DNA of 64,000 nt, taken from Luteimonas fraxinea (GTDB taxonomy: Bacteria > Pseudomonadota > Gammaproteobacteria > Xanthomonadales > Xanthomonadaceae). The translations under genes were made by a program, and so were the position numbers. The stretch spans positions 2,170,001 through 2,234,000 of the forward strand of contig NZ_CP089507.1 in the NCBI RefSeq assembly GCF_021233355.1, in the 5' to 3' direction. Under the pieces are notes generated by a model. That model saw only the letters and a list, made by a program, of their open reading frames with translations, ran no database searches and had not been told where the DNA came from. Positions 44,569-52,610 of the stretch are shown here, piece by piece. The number at the start of each line of letters is the position of its first letter. Position 1 is the first letter of the stretch.

Positions 44569-46395
44569 TTGAACGATCCGCGCGCTCCGCAGCATTCGAC
44601 CGGCACCCGTGCGCCCGCCGTCTTCGGTGGCCGTCTGCCGCCGGGCCGCCTCACCCTCGAACCCGTGATCGACGCACTGCTGGCCGATGGCCTGCTGACG
44701 CCGGCCGATGCCGACCGCGCACGCGTAGGCGGTCGCAACACGCGCGGTCTCGACACCGTGCACCCGCTGGTACTGCTGGCCAATCTCAAGCTGCCGTCGG
44801 CCCGCCGGCCCGGCACCGAACTCGGGCTCGAAGCGCTGACCGAATGGCTGGCGCAGGCCACCGGCCACATCTATCTGCGTATCGACCCGACCAAGATCGC
44901 GGTCGGCGACGTCACCGATCTGTTCTCGCACGCCTACGCCAAGCGCCACCGCATCCTGCCGGTCGAGGTCACACCCGATCGCGCCCGCATCGCCACCAGC
45001 GAACCGTTGGCGCTCGACTGGCTGACCGACATCCAGCGTCTGCTGCGGCGCGAGATCGATCTGGTCATCGCCAATCCGCTGGATCTGCACCGCTACACGA
45101 TGGAGTTCTTCGGCGTCACGCGCTCGATCCGCGGCGCCAAGGACGGGCGCGAGACCAGCAGCAATGCGCCGACGTTCGAGCAGCTGGTCGAGCTGGGCCG
45201 CTCGGGCGACGTCAACGCCGACGACCATCACATCGTCCATATCGTCGACTGGCTGCTGCAGTACGCCTACGAGCAGCGCGCCTCCGACATCCATCTCGAA
45301 CCACGCCGCGACGTGGGCCGCGTGCGGTTCCGCATCGACGGCGTGCTGCACAAGGTCTTCGAAATGCCGCCGCCGGTGATGACCGCCGCCGTCAGCCGCA
45401 TCAAGGTGCTGGGCCGCATGGATCTCGCCGAGCGCCGGCGTCCGCAGGATGGCCGCATCAAGACGCGTTCGCCTGGCGGGCGCGAGGTCGAAATGCGTCT
45501 GTCGACGATGCCGACCGCTTTCGGCGAGAAGGTCGTGATGCGCATCTTCGACCCCGATACTGCGTTCAAGCCGATCGAGCACCTCGGCTTCGATGCCGGC
45601 GAAGCGGCGGCGTGGAACGATCTGGTGGCGCGTCCGCACGGCATCGTGCTGGTCACCGGCCCGACCGGTTCGGGTAAGACGACGACGCTGTATTCGACGC
45701 TGAAAAAGCTGGCGTCCGACGACGTCAATGTCTGCACTGTGGAAGACCCGATCGAAATGGTCTCGGTCGAACTCAACCAGATGCAGGTCCACAACGCGAT
45801 CGACCTGACCTTCGCGCAGGGCGTGCGCACGCTGCTGCGCCAGGACCCCGACATCATCATGATCGGCGAGATCCGCGACCTCGACACCGCGCAGATGGCG
45901 GTGCAGGCCTCGCTGACCGGCCATCTGGTGCTGTCGACGTTGCACACCAACGATGCGCCGTCGGCGATCACCCGCCTGCTCGATCTCGGCCTGCCGCATT
46001 ACCTGATCGCCTCCACGCTCAACGGCGTGCTCGCCCAGCGCCTGGTGCGCACCCTGTGCCGGCACTGCAAGGCGCCGCAGCCGGTCGATCCCGAAGGCTG
46101 GCGCGCGCTGCTCGGTCCCGACAGCGACGTGCCGCCGCCGGAGACCGCGTGTGGACCAGTCGGCTGTCTGGAATGCCGCAACACCGGTTACTTCGGCCGC
46201 GTGGGCATCTACGAACTGATGCCGATCACGCCCGCGCTGCGCGCGAAGATCCAGCCGGACATGGCGCTGTCGGGCTTCAGCCGGACCGCCGTCGGCGAAG
46301 GTCTGCGAACGCTGCGCATGGCCGGCGCCGAAAAGGTCGCGCAGGGCGTGACCACGGTGGAAGAAGTGATGACGGTGCTGCCGCCGCGGGAGTAG
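44569..46395 (+). CDS. GspE/PilB-family type II secretion/type IV pilus assembly ATPase (orphan)
   Basis: 608 residues. An N-terminal MshEN-like domain (about 20-150: LLADGLLTPADADRARVG, LTEWLAQATGHIYLRIDPT) precedes the ATPase: Asp-box RASDIHLEPRR, Walker A GPTGSGKTTTLYSTL, GEKVVMRIFD, Walker B IIMIGEIRDLDTAQMA, His-box HLVLSTLHTNDAPSAI and a zinc-binding LCRHCK...CLECRNTGYFGRVGIYEL loop. Such ATPases drive pilin-like polymerisation. The start is TTG at 44569, because GGAGG (44557-44561) stands seven bases upstream; the in-frame GTG at 44548 lacks one. No pilin or secretin gene is nearby, so it must work with components elsewhere. Confidence 0.92.
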   Translation: MNDPRAPQHSTGTRAPAVFGGRLPPGRLTLEPVIDALLADGLLTPADADRARVGGRNTRGLDTVHPLVLLANLKLPSARRPGTELGLEALTEWLAQATGHIYLRIDPTKIAVGDVTDLFSHAYAKRHRILPVEVTPDRARIATSEPLALDWLTDIQRLLRREIDLVIANPLDLHRYTMEFFGVTRSIRGAKDGRETSSNAPTFEQLVELGRSGDVNADDHHIVHIVDWLLQYAYEQRASDIHLEPRRDVGRVRFRIDGVLHKVFEMPPPVMTAAVSRIKVLGRMDLAERRRPQDGRIKTRSPGGREVEMRLSTMPTAFGEKVVMRIFDPDTAFKPIEHLGFDAGEAAAWNDLVARPHGIVLVTGPTGSGKTTTLYSTLKKLASDDVNVCTVEDPIEMVSVELNQMQVHNAIDLTFAQGVRTLLRQDPDIIMIGEIRDLDTAQMAVQASLTGHLVLSTLHTNDAPSAITRLLDLGLPHYLIASTLNGVLAQRLVRTLCRHCKAPQPVDPEGWRALLGPDSDVPPPETACGPVGCLECRNTGYFGRVGIYELMPITPALRAKIQPDMALSGFSRTAVGEGLRTLRMAGAEKVAQGVTTVEEVMTVLPPRE

Positions 46396-46443
46396 GCGGC
46401 GCGTGCCTCGTGGCGCGTGCTTCGGCGTCAGCGCGGTACGTGC

Positions 46444-46483
46444 ACCTCTCCCACCGGGAGAGGTCGACGCGCAAAGCGCGTCG
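46444..46483. repeat. Second CTCTCCC hairpin repeat with adjacent GC hairpin
   Basis: ACCTCTCCC (46444-46452) with GGGAGAGGT (46456-46464), then CGACGCGC-AAA-GCGCGTCG (46465-46483), followed by GGTGAGGG. It is a copy of the element at 43490. It lies in the gap behind the PilB/GspE-type gene and may act as its transcription or RNA-processing end. Confidence 0.78.
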
Positions 46484-46578
46484 GGTGAGGGCAGGGTCGT
46501 CGAGGCGCGATCCCAGACCAACGCCCAACAGTCCCGATCCGCTACGCTGCGCCGTCTTCCTGTCCCGGCTGCCTCTCG

Positions 46579-47310
46579 ATGTCGTCCGACCGCCCGTTCC
46601 TGATCATCGAAACCGGACAGCCCGTGCCCTCGATGCGCCGCTATGGCGGATTTCCGCACTGGATCCGCGTCGCGGCCGGGCTGTCGGAGCGTGACGCGGT
46701 GGTGGTCGATGTCGAACACGGCGCGGACCTGCCGAACGCCGATGATTTCGCCGGCGTCATCGTCACCGGCTCCGGCGCGATGGTCACCGACCGCGCCGAC
46801 TGGAGCGAACGCAGCGCCGCCTGGCTGCGCGACGCGGCACACGCAGGCGTGCCGGTCTTCGGCATCTGCTACGGCCACCAGCTGATCGCCCACGCGCTCG
46901 GCGGCGAAGTCGGCCCCAACCCGCGCGGCCGTGAGATGGGCACGTTCGACATCGAAACGAACGACGCGGCATCCGACGATCCGCTGTTCGCCGCCGCCCG
47001 CCCGCGGTTCCTCGCCCAGACCACACATCTGCAGAGCGTCCTGCGCCTGCCCGAAGGCGCGACCCTGCTCGCCCATTCCGCACTCGAACCGCACCACGCC
47101 TTCCGCTGGGGCGAGCGCGTCTGGGGCGTGCAGTTCCATCCGGAGTTCAGCGCCACTCACATGCGCGGCTACATCCGCGCGCGCTCGGGGCCGCTGTACC
47201 AGGAAGGTCTCGACCCGGTCGCACTGGTTGCAGGCGTGCGGGCAGCGCCCGAGGCGCGGGCGGTGTTGCAGCGATTCGTCCGCTTTGCAAGCGCGCTGCC
47301 GCGCGACTGA
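46579..47310 (+). CDS. Class I glutamine amidotransferase-like protein
   Basis: 243 residues. The catalytic cysteine is in VFGICYGHQLIAHALGG (about 94), and the His/Glu pair in VWGVQFHPEFSATHM (about 183-186), so the full triad is present. It begins FLIIETGQPVPSMRRYGGFP, with IVTGSGAMVTDRADWSE, which recalls GuaA-like amidotransferase domains and peptide/glutamyl hydrolases. No ammonia-acceptor domain is fused, so it may act alone as a gamma-glutamyl hydrolase or with an unlinked partner. The following kilobase has only repeats. Confidence 0.88.
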   Translation: MSSDRPFLIIETGQPVPSMRRYGGFPHWIRVAAGLSERDAVVVDVEHGADLPNADDFAGVIVTGSGAMVTDRADWSERSAAWLRDAAHAGVPVFGICYGHQLIAHALGGEVGPNPRGREMGTFDIETNDAASDDPLFAAARPRFLAQTTHLQSVLRLPEGATLLAHSALEPHHAFRWGERVWGVQFHPEFSATHMRGYIRARSGPLYQEGLDPVALVAGVRAAPEARAVLQRFVRFASALPRD

Positions 47311-47410
47311 CTTTTTTCGCCGTCATGCCCGCGCGGGCGGGGCTTTCAACGGACGCATGTCCGGTAATCCAGGGAAGTTGCTTTGCTTCGGCTCCGAGGT
47401 GCGGCCGCGG

Positions 47411-47460
47411 TTGCCGTGGCTGTGGCAGTTGCCGTTGCCGTTGCTCCGCTCTTGCTTCCG
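47411..47460. repeat. Degenerate hexanucleotide repeat, left flank of composite element
   Basis: A degenerate (TTGCCG)n run (TTGCCGTGGCTGTGGCAGTT, then GCCGTTGCCGTTGC) sits between the left outer arm and the left inner arm. A related hexamer run lies symmetrically on the right (47998-48095). Confidence 0.65.
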
Positions 47461-47997
47461 CCGTTGACTTCAATCGAGCCGTAAAGCGAGCCGAGCATCG
47501 CAGGGCGGCGGGGTCGGAGAGCAGCCCATGTCTGAGCGCAGCGAGTTTGGGCTGCGTGCCCCGTCGACCGAGAAGCGCAGGGGACCGCCGCGGCTCCATC
47601 GCGGCGGATCGCGTCCGGCGAAGGGACCTTTTGGTTCCTTTTGGGTCCATCCAAAAGGGACTCGCACGCGCAGCGAGCGAAAGCACTGCACTTGCTCGTG
47701 CCTCTTCGTTTGTCGCATCGCGACTTTGATGTTCAAAGCAAAAAACCAATCGCAGGAGCGAAGATCAAAGACAGGGCTTCCGCGCTGTCGCGCGGCTTAC
47801 TTTTGTCTTGGCAAAAGTAAGCAAAACCGTCTTCGCCGGACGCGAGCCGACGCGATGAAGCCGCGTCGGTCCCCTCCGCTCCTCGCCTGACGCGGCACGC
47901 AGCCCAAACTCGCTGCGCTCAGACATGGGCTGCTCTTCGGCCACGCCAGGCTCCGGTGCTCGGCTCGCTCTACGGCTCGATTGAAGTCAAAGGCTGA

Positions 47998-48095
47998 AAG
48001 CCGAAGCCGAAGCCGAAGCCGAAGCCGAAGCCGAAGCCAGAGCCAGAGCCAAAGCCAAAGCCAAAGCCAAAGCCAAGGGCTAGAGCCAGAGCCAG
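47998..48095. repeat. Hexanucleotide simple-sequence repeat, right flank of composite element
   Basis: Seven or so GAAGCC units, then AGAGCC units, then several AAAGCC units, a short break, and more AGAGCC. It is in a non-coding gap and should vary in length by slippage. Confidence 0.9.
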
Positions 48096-48365
48096 ATCAA
48101 GACGGATTACCGGATATGCGTCCGTTGAAAGCCCTGCCTTCGCGGGAATGACGGCGTGGAAGCGGAAGCTGCGAGCCTCGCTGCCCGCTGCCCGCTGCCC
48201 GCTGCGCAGTGAAAGCTGTTGTTAGAAGAGGGCGGGGTATGCCGAAGCAAACCGCCGCCCTCGCGGCTGAACACACAGCGCATCCCAGCGGCGTCTCCGA
48301 TGCATGCGATACGATGACGCCCTTCGTGGCGCGCCCACGCGACAGACACCTGGAATACGGCGGAA

Positions 48366-49313
48366 ATGACGACTCGGACGGTAGGGGCCGGCCACGGCTG
48401 GAAGTGGATCGTGCAGGGCGTCAATGTGGGTCGGTCCAATCCGCGCGCGGTGTACGGCGCGACGGCGATCGTGGCGCTGCTCGCGCTGATCCCGAACGTG
48501 TTGCAGGCGATCGCGCAGGTCGCGTTCGGGCTCGATGCCAGTACCCAGGTCATGCTGATCGGCGCCACATCGCTGGTGTCGATCATCGTCTATCCGCTGC
48601 TGATCGCCGGCGTGCTGCATGTCATCGACGCGGCCGAGCACGGGCGTCCCGCGCAGCCGACCGATCTGTTCGCAGTGTTCACCGGCGGCAATGCCGGGCG
48701 CCTGATCGGGTTCGGCGTGCTGATGGGCGCGCTCTACATCGCGACGTTCTACGCGCTGGTCAGTGCGTTCGGCGACGGTGTCGTGGACTGGTACATGCAG
48801 GTACTGACGATCAGCCAGGAAATGAGCGCGCAGACCGGGCCCTCCACGCCGCCGGATCTGCCGCTGCCGCCGGCGGGGATCGGCCCGCTGATGGCGCTGG
48901 CGATCTTCTTCGGCGTCTATTACGCGACGGTCTACGCGATCGGCCTGGGCCAGGTCGCGCTCGGCGGGCGGCCGGTGCTGCAGGCGTTCACCGACGGTCT
49001 CGGCGGTGCACTGCGCAATGTGCTGCCGGTGGTCGTGGCCGCCGCGATCGCGATGGCCGGTGGGTTCGCACTGATGCTCGCGTTCGCGATGGTCGTGACC
49101 ATCATCAGCGTCGTCGCCAGCCTCGTGCATCCGGGCCTCGCCGCGCTGCTCGTGCTGCCGCTGTATCTGATCCTGCTGCTGATCCTCTACATCGTGATGT
49201 TCGGTGCGATGTATGCGATGTGGCGCGATGTCTGCGGCCCGCAGGACGACGCCTCGACCGGTGGCCCGACGCCGGGCACCGGCAGCCCCGACAACAGCCG
49301 CATCGAGCTCTGA
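48366..49313 (+). CDS. BPSS1780-family integral membrane protein
   Basis: 315 residues. The N-terminal WKWIVQGVNVGRSNPRAVYG motif is the hallmark of the BPSS1780 membrane family. Six membrane helices follow, including YGATAIVALLALIPNVLQAI, LVSIIVYPLLIAGVLHVID, LIGFGVLMGALYIATFYALV, LMALAIFFGVYYATVYAIGL, LPVVVAAAIAMAGGFALML and a very hydrophobic last helix (LLVLPLYLILLLILYIVMF). The C-terminal 25 residues are polar and rich in Gly, Pro and Thr. Function unknown. It converges with the RDD gene at 49324, ten bases away. Confidence 0.83.
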   Translation: MTTRTVGAGHGWKWIVQGVNVGRSNPRAVYGATAIVALLALIPNVLQAIAQVAFGLDASTQVMLIGATSLVSIIVYPLLIAGVLHVIDAAEHGRPAQPTDLFAVFTGGNAGRLIGFGVLMGALYIATFYALVSAFGDGVVDWYMQVLTISQEMSAQTGPSTPPDLPLPPAGIGPLMALAIFFGVYYATVYAIGLGQVALGGRPVLQAFTDGLGGALRNVLPVVVAAAIAMAGGFALMLAFAMVVTIISVVASLVHPGLAALLVLPLYLILLLILYIVMFGAMYAMWRDVCGPQDDASTGGPTPGTGSPDNSRIEL

Positions 49314-49323
49314 CGACGCCCGC

Positions 49324-50025
49324 CTAGTACCCGAGCGTCGCGTCCAGCGCGGCGGCGACGCTCTGGTCGATCTGGTGCATCAGCAGCGCCAGCAGCAGGA
49401 AGAACACCGGCGGCTGCAGCACCAGCCACAGGCGTGCCGGCATCGGCATCGGCGCATCCGTCAGCCGCACCACGTGGGTGCCGGCGATGCGGTCATGCAG
49501 GGCCTGGTAGCGCGGCGCGCGTGCGGCCATCAGATGGCCGATGTTGAGGCTCACCCACGACAGCAGGCCGGCCGCGGTGCGCAGGCCGGCGCGCACGTAG
49601 CCCGGCGGTAGTCCGTCGTCGTCGACCACCTGCAGACCGAGCAGGCGCTTGCCCGGCGTGGCCTGCCAGCGCGAGCCCTCGAAGGCGGTGAACCACACCA
49701 GCGCGAGCAGTGCGAACACCGCCATCGTCGGCAGGGTCAGCGAGGTGATCGCCAGCGCCAGTGCGGTGGTCGCGACCTGCAGCGCAGGATCCGCCATCCA
49801 TGCCTGTAACAGCGCGGCCGGCGACGCGGCGAGGTCGAGTGTCTGCTGCATCAGTGCGGCCATCGCCTGCGCCAGTGCATCGATCGCGCGTCCGCAGGTC
49901 TCGAGTGCTTCGCACAGGCGCCGGTGCATCAGCGCAACGACCAGCACACCGATCGCCGCCGCATCCAGCGACCACGCCGTGTAGCGGCGCAGCAACGGTG
50001 TGGGCGCGGCGACCGGCGGGCTCAT
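49324..50025 (-). CDS. RDD family membrane protein
   Basis: 233 residues. The RDD hallmark is at LLRRYTAWSLDAAAIGVLVV (N-terminal Arg and Asp in the first helix) and at GSRWQATPGKRLLGLQVVDD (the T-P-G-K segment), followed by helices and RYQALHDRIAGTHVV, the final conserved loop with Asp. Four membrane helices are expected. Function is unknown, though some RDD proteins exchange sodium and protons. Its ATG overlaps the stop codon of tatC, so it is co-translated with the Tat translocase and could be an accessory or merely operonic. Confidence 0.85.
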   Translation of the reverse strand: MSPPVAAPTPLLRRYTAWSLDAAAIGVLVVALMHRRLCEALETCGRAIDALAQAMAALMQQTLDLAASPAALLQAWMADPALQVATTALALAITSLTLPTMAVFALLALVWFTAFEGSRWQATPGKRLLGLQVVDDDGLPPGYVRAGLRTAAGLLSWVSLNIGHLMAARAPRYQALHDRIAGTHVVRLTDAPMPMPARLWLVLQPPVFFLLLALLMHQIDQSVAAALDATLGY

Positions 50026-50780
50026 GCCTCGTCGCGCACCGCGCCGGGTTTGGGCGCGAGCAGGCGCGCGGCGATGATGCCGGCCTCGTAAAGCAGGCAC
50101 ATCGGAATCGCCAGCATCAGCTGCGACACGACATCGGGCGGGGTGATGATCGCGGCCAGCACGAACACGCCGACGACCGCATACCCGCGCGCCTCGCGCA
50201 GCTGGTCGGTGGTCACCCAGCCCAGCAGCACCAGGATCACCAGCGCGACCGGCAGCTCGAAGCTCAGACCGAACGCGAGGAAGATCACCAGCACGAAATT
50301 CAGATAGGCGTTGATGTCGGTCATCATCGACACGCCATCGGGCGTCACCAGTGTCAGGAACTTGAACACCGACGGCAGCACGAGGAAGAACGCGAACGCG
50401 CAGCCGATGTAGAACAGCGCGACCGCGGACGCCAGCAGCGGCATCGCGAGCCGCTTCTCGCGCTTGTACAAGCCCGGCGCGACGAAGGCCCAGGCCTGGT
50501 AGAGCAGCCACGGCATGGTCACGACCAGCGCGGTGAAGAACGCGAGCTTCAGCGGCGCGAAGAACGGCGACGCGACTTCGATCGCGATCAGGTGCGCGCC
50601 TTCGGGCAGCTTGTCGAGCAGCGGCTGGGCGAGCAGGCCGTAGAGTTTGTTCGCGAACGGCAGCAGGCACAGCAGCACGATGCCGGTGCCGGCCAGACCG
50701 CGCATCAGGCGCATGCGCAGTTCGATCAGATGGTCGATCAGGCTGCCTTCGCCGCCGTCTTCGTCAGCGTGCAGCGCCAC
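50022..50780 (-). CDS. tatC: Twin-arginine translocase subunit TatC
   Basis: 252 residues with six membrane helices. Key elements: SLIDHLIELRMRLMRGLAG near the N-terminus (conserved HL.ELR), PLLDKLPEGAHLIAIEVASP-FF, YQAWAFVAPGLYKREKRLA, FGLSFELPVALVIL and PPDVVSQLMLAIPMCLLYEA-GI. TatC binds the twin-arginine signal and forms the receptor with TatB. The start is GTG at 50780, 17 bases inside tatB. The operon is tatA-tatB-tatC-RDD on the minus strand. Confidence 0.97.
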   Translation of the reverse strand: MALHADEDGGEGSLIDHLIELRMRLMRGLAGTGIVLLCLLPFANKLYGLLAQPLLDKLPEGAHLIAIEVASPFFAPLKLAFFTALVVTMPWLLYQAWAFVAPGLYKREKRLAMPLLASAVALFYIGCAFAFFLVLPSVFKFLTLVTPDGVSMMTDINAYLNFVLVIFLAFGLSFELPVALVILVLLGWVTTDQLREARGYAVVGVFVLAAIITPPDVVSQLMLAIPMCLLYEAGIIAARLLAPKPGAVRDEA

Positions 50781-51246
50781 GATCGGTCTCCTCGTCGGCG
50801 ATGGCTGTCACCGGAACCGGCGGACGCGTGGGATCGCCGGCGATCGCGTCCGGCGGCAACGGCGGATCCGCAGGCGGCGCGGGATCGGGCAGGGCGTCGA
50901 GGCTGCGATGCGTCGCCGGCGGCTCGCTGGACATGCGACGCGCCTGGGCGACGAGATCGCCGGCTTCCTTGCGGACTTCGTCCAGACTGCTTCGCGCGTG
51001 CTGCTCGGCGTCGCGCACTTGAGTGCCGACGTCTGCGATGGACCGCTGCGCATCGCGCACGCTGCGCTTGAGATCCTCGGCCGCGAGTTCGCGTTCGAGT
51101 TCCGACTTCACCGAATACCACTGCGCGCGCGCACGGCGCACCCACAAGCCCGCGAAACGCGCCGCCTTGGGCAGCCGCTCGGGACCGAGAATGATCAGCG
51201 CGACCAGCGCGATGATCATCAGTTCGCCGGTACCGATTCCAAACAT
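50764..51246 (-). CDS. tatB: Sec-independent translocase subunit TatB
   Basis: 160 residues. N-terminal MFGIGTGELMIIALVALIIL-GPERLPKAARFAGLWVRRAR has the membrane helix, the GPERLP hinge and the amphipathic helix typical of TatB. A charged coiled helix (SVKSELERELAAEDLKRSV-RDAQRSIADVG) and a proline-rich, probably disordered tail follow. TatB partners TatC in cargo recognition. It overlaps tatC by 17 bases and lies 16 bases after tatA. Confidence 0.96.
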   Translation of the reverse strand: MFGIGTGELMIIALVALIILGPERLPKAARFAGLWVRRARAQWYSVKSELERELAAEDLKRSVRDAQRSIADVGTQVRDAEQHARSSLDEVRKEAGDLVAQARRMSSEPPATHRSLDALPDPAPPADPPLPPDAIAGDPTRPPVPVTAIADEETDRGAAR

Positions 51247-51262
51247 CGACCGCTAACCCGCG

Positions 51263-51493
51263 TCAGCGCGGCGGCAGGTCGTCGTGGCGCGTCCTGTCGG
51301 CCTCGCGGGCCGCGGCGTCCTGCTGCGAACGGTCGTCGAGACGCTCGGGGGTCTCGTCGTCGTGCATGCCTTTCTTGAAGCCCTTCACCGCTTCGCCGAG
51401 ATCACGGCCGGCGCCGCGCAGCTTCTTGGTGCCGAAGACCAGCAGGACGACAACGAGAACGATGGCCCAATGCCAGATGCTGAAACTGCCCAT
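51263..51493 (-). CDS. tatA: Sec-independent translocase subunit TatA
   Basis: 76 residues. [40 protein letters not shown] has the short helix, the FGTKKLR hinge and the amphipathic helix of TatA; the C-terminus is polar and acidic/basic mixed. It polymerises to form the transport pathway for folded proteins. It is the first gene of the tat operon, with an 80-base gap to the SYLF gene upstream. Confidence 0.97.
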   Translation of the reverse strand: MGSFSIWHWAIVLVVVLLVFGTKKLRGAGRDLGEAVKGFKKGMHDDETPERLDDRSQQDAAAREADRTRHDDLPPR

Positions 51494-51573
51494 GGCGGGA
51501 TTCCGGGAGCTGCGGGTGGTCTCGAAGGATAACGCACCGCACCCGCACGCAGCGTGCGGGTGCGCGCTGCACT

Positions 51574-52458
51574 TCAGTATTCGGGCAGCGGTTCGACGGT
51601 CGCCGGCTGATCGTCGACGTTCTGGAAGCCCTGCGTCGACGGCTGGCCTTGCTGCGGCTGCACCGGCGCGGTGGTGGCTTCCGGCACGTCCTGGATCGCC
51701 GGCGTGTACGCGGGCTGCTGCGCGCTGCGCGCGACCGGCACCGCGGTGCCGCCACGCGAGACGCGTGCCGTGGCACTGGCTTCTTCCAGGCGGTCACGGA
51801 AATCGACGACCGCGCTCGAAGGCGCGGTGCCCGGACGGTTCTCGAGAATCGCGCGTGGTGTGGTGTTGCGGCCGTAGACGGCGATGTTGGCGTCGTCGTC
51901 GATTTGCAGCACCGCACCATCGAGCGCGACACCGGCGAACAGACCACGTGCGCGCGACCACGACCAGATCTCGGCCTTGAGCTGGCCGTCGGTCAGCGCG
52001 GCGGCGTTGCGGCCCACCGGCCCGGCGGCCACACCGGCATCGGCGCCGAGGGTGAACTTGCCGTTGACGATCGATTCCAGGCTGCGCTCGTTGCGGAACA
52101 CCAGCACCACGTCGGAGGACTGCACGCCGGCCTGGAAACCGATGCTGCCGCCGGTGATCTTGACGAAGGACGGGCTCGACCACGTGCCTTCCGGCGTCTT
52201 GACCGACATCAGGCCGTGGCCACGACGGCCGCCGATGATCAGGCCCGCTTTGATGGTGTCGGGAATGACGACGATCGCCCGCGCTTCGTCGAGCAGCTTG
52301 TCGGGGATGCCCGATTCGGGAATCGCCTGGATCTCGTTGAGCACGCGCACCGCGTTCTGCGCACGGGCGTCTTCGGTCGGACCGGCGACGGCGGGACCTG
52401 CGACGAACGCGGTGGCGAGGGCGGCAACCAGCACGGTGTGGCGGAACGGACGGGTCAT
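51574..52458 (-). CDS. SYLF-domain (Ysc84-like) lipid-binding protein, exported
   Basis: 294 residues: signal peptide ([18 protein letters not shown]), then a SYLF domain with [83 protein letters not shown] and [20 protein letters not shown]. In eukaryotes SYLF binds phosphoinositides; bacterial members are periplasmic or outer-membrane linked and of unknown role. The C-terminal 80 residues are low-complexity, rich in Gln, Pro and Thr. It is divergent from hemH across 152 bases and leads toward tatA. Confidence 0.88.
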   Translation of the reverse strand: MTRPFRHTVLVAALATAFVAGPAVAGPTEDARAQNAVRVLNEIQAIPESGIPDKLLDEARAIVVIPDTIKAGLIIGGRRGHGLMSVKTPEGTWSSPSFVKITGGSIGFQAGVQSSDVVLVFRNERSLESIVNGKFTLGADAGVAAGPVGRNAAALTDGQLKAEIWSWSRARGLFAGVALDGAVLQIDDDANIAVYGRNTTPRAILENRPGTAPSSAVVDFRDRLEEASATARVSRGGTAVPVARSAQQPAYTPAIQDVPEATTAPVQPQQGQPSTQGFQNVDDQPATVEPLPEY

Positions 52459-52610
52459 GGTGGCTCCGGGGCAAGGGCGCGAATCGGACGCGCGCCGGGA
52501 AGCGCACGCAGAACGGATTCAGGCTAGTGACGGTGCAATGAATCGCACATGAGTTTTTCCGTGGCACCCGGACGCTGCCATTGCGCCGGTGCGCCTGCCA
52601 TTCTATGGGG

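Larger units (their letters stand above)
47318..48156. repeat. Composite nested inverted-repeat element (about 0.84 kb), no credible gene
   Basis: The outer arms are 47318-47370 (CGCCGTCATGCCCGCGCGGG ... GGTAATCC) and 48104-48156, inverted copies with about 48 of 53 matches. Inside lie inner arms 47464-47614 and about 47840-47990, also inverted and close: each reads TTGACTTCAATCGAGCCGTA, then GCAGCCCATGTCTGAGCGCA, then GCGTCCGGCGAAG (right arm on the other strand). The core has hairpins including CTTACTTTTG...CAAAAGTAAG (47796-47823). The whole 47311-48365 gap contains this element plus hexamer repeats; open frames in it are chance products of the repeat. This looks like a non-autonomous mobile or REP-derived element common in xanthomonads. 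Confidence 0.8.

Noticed and set aside
47528..47890. Open frames inside the 47.3-48.2 kb element (for example 47528-47890 plus, 47147-47749 minus)
   Set aside because: They read through the inverted arms and give the same peptide pieces (KPRRSP/EPRRSP) from both strands, which marks repeat-derived false genes.
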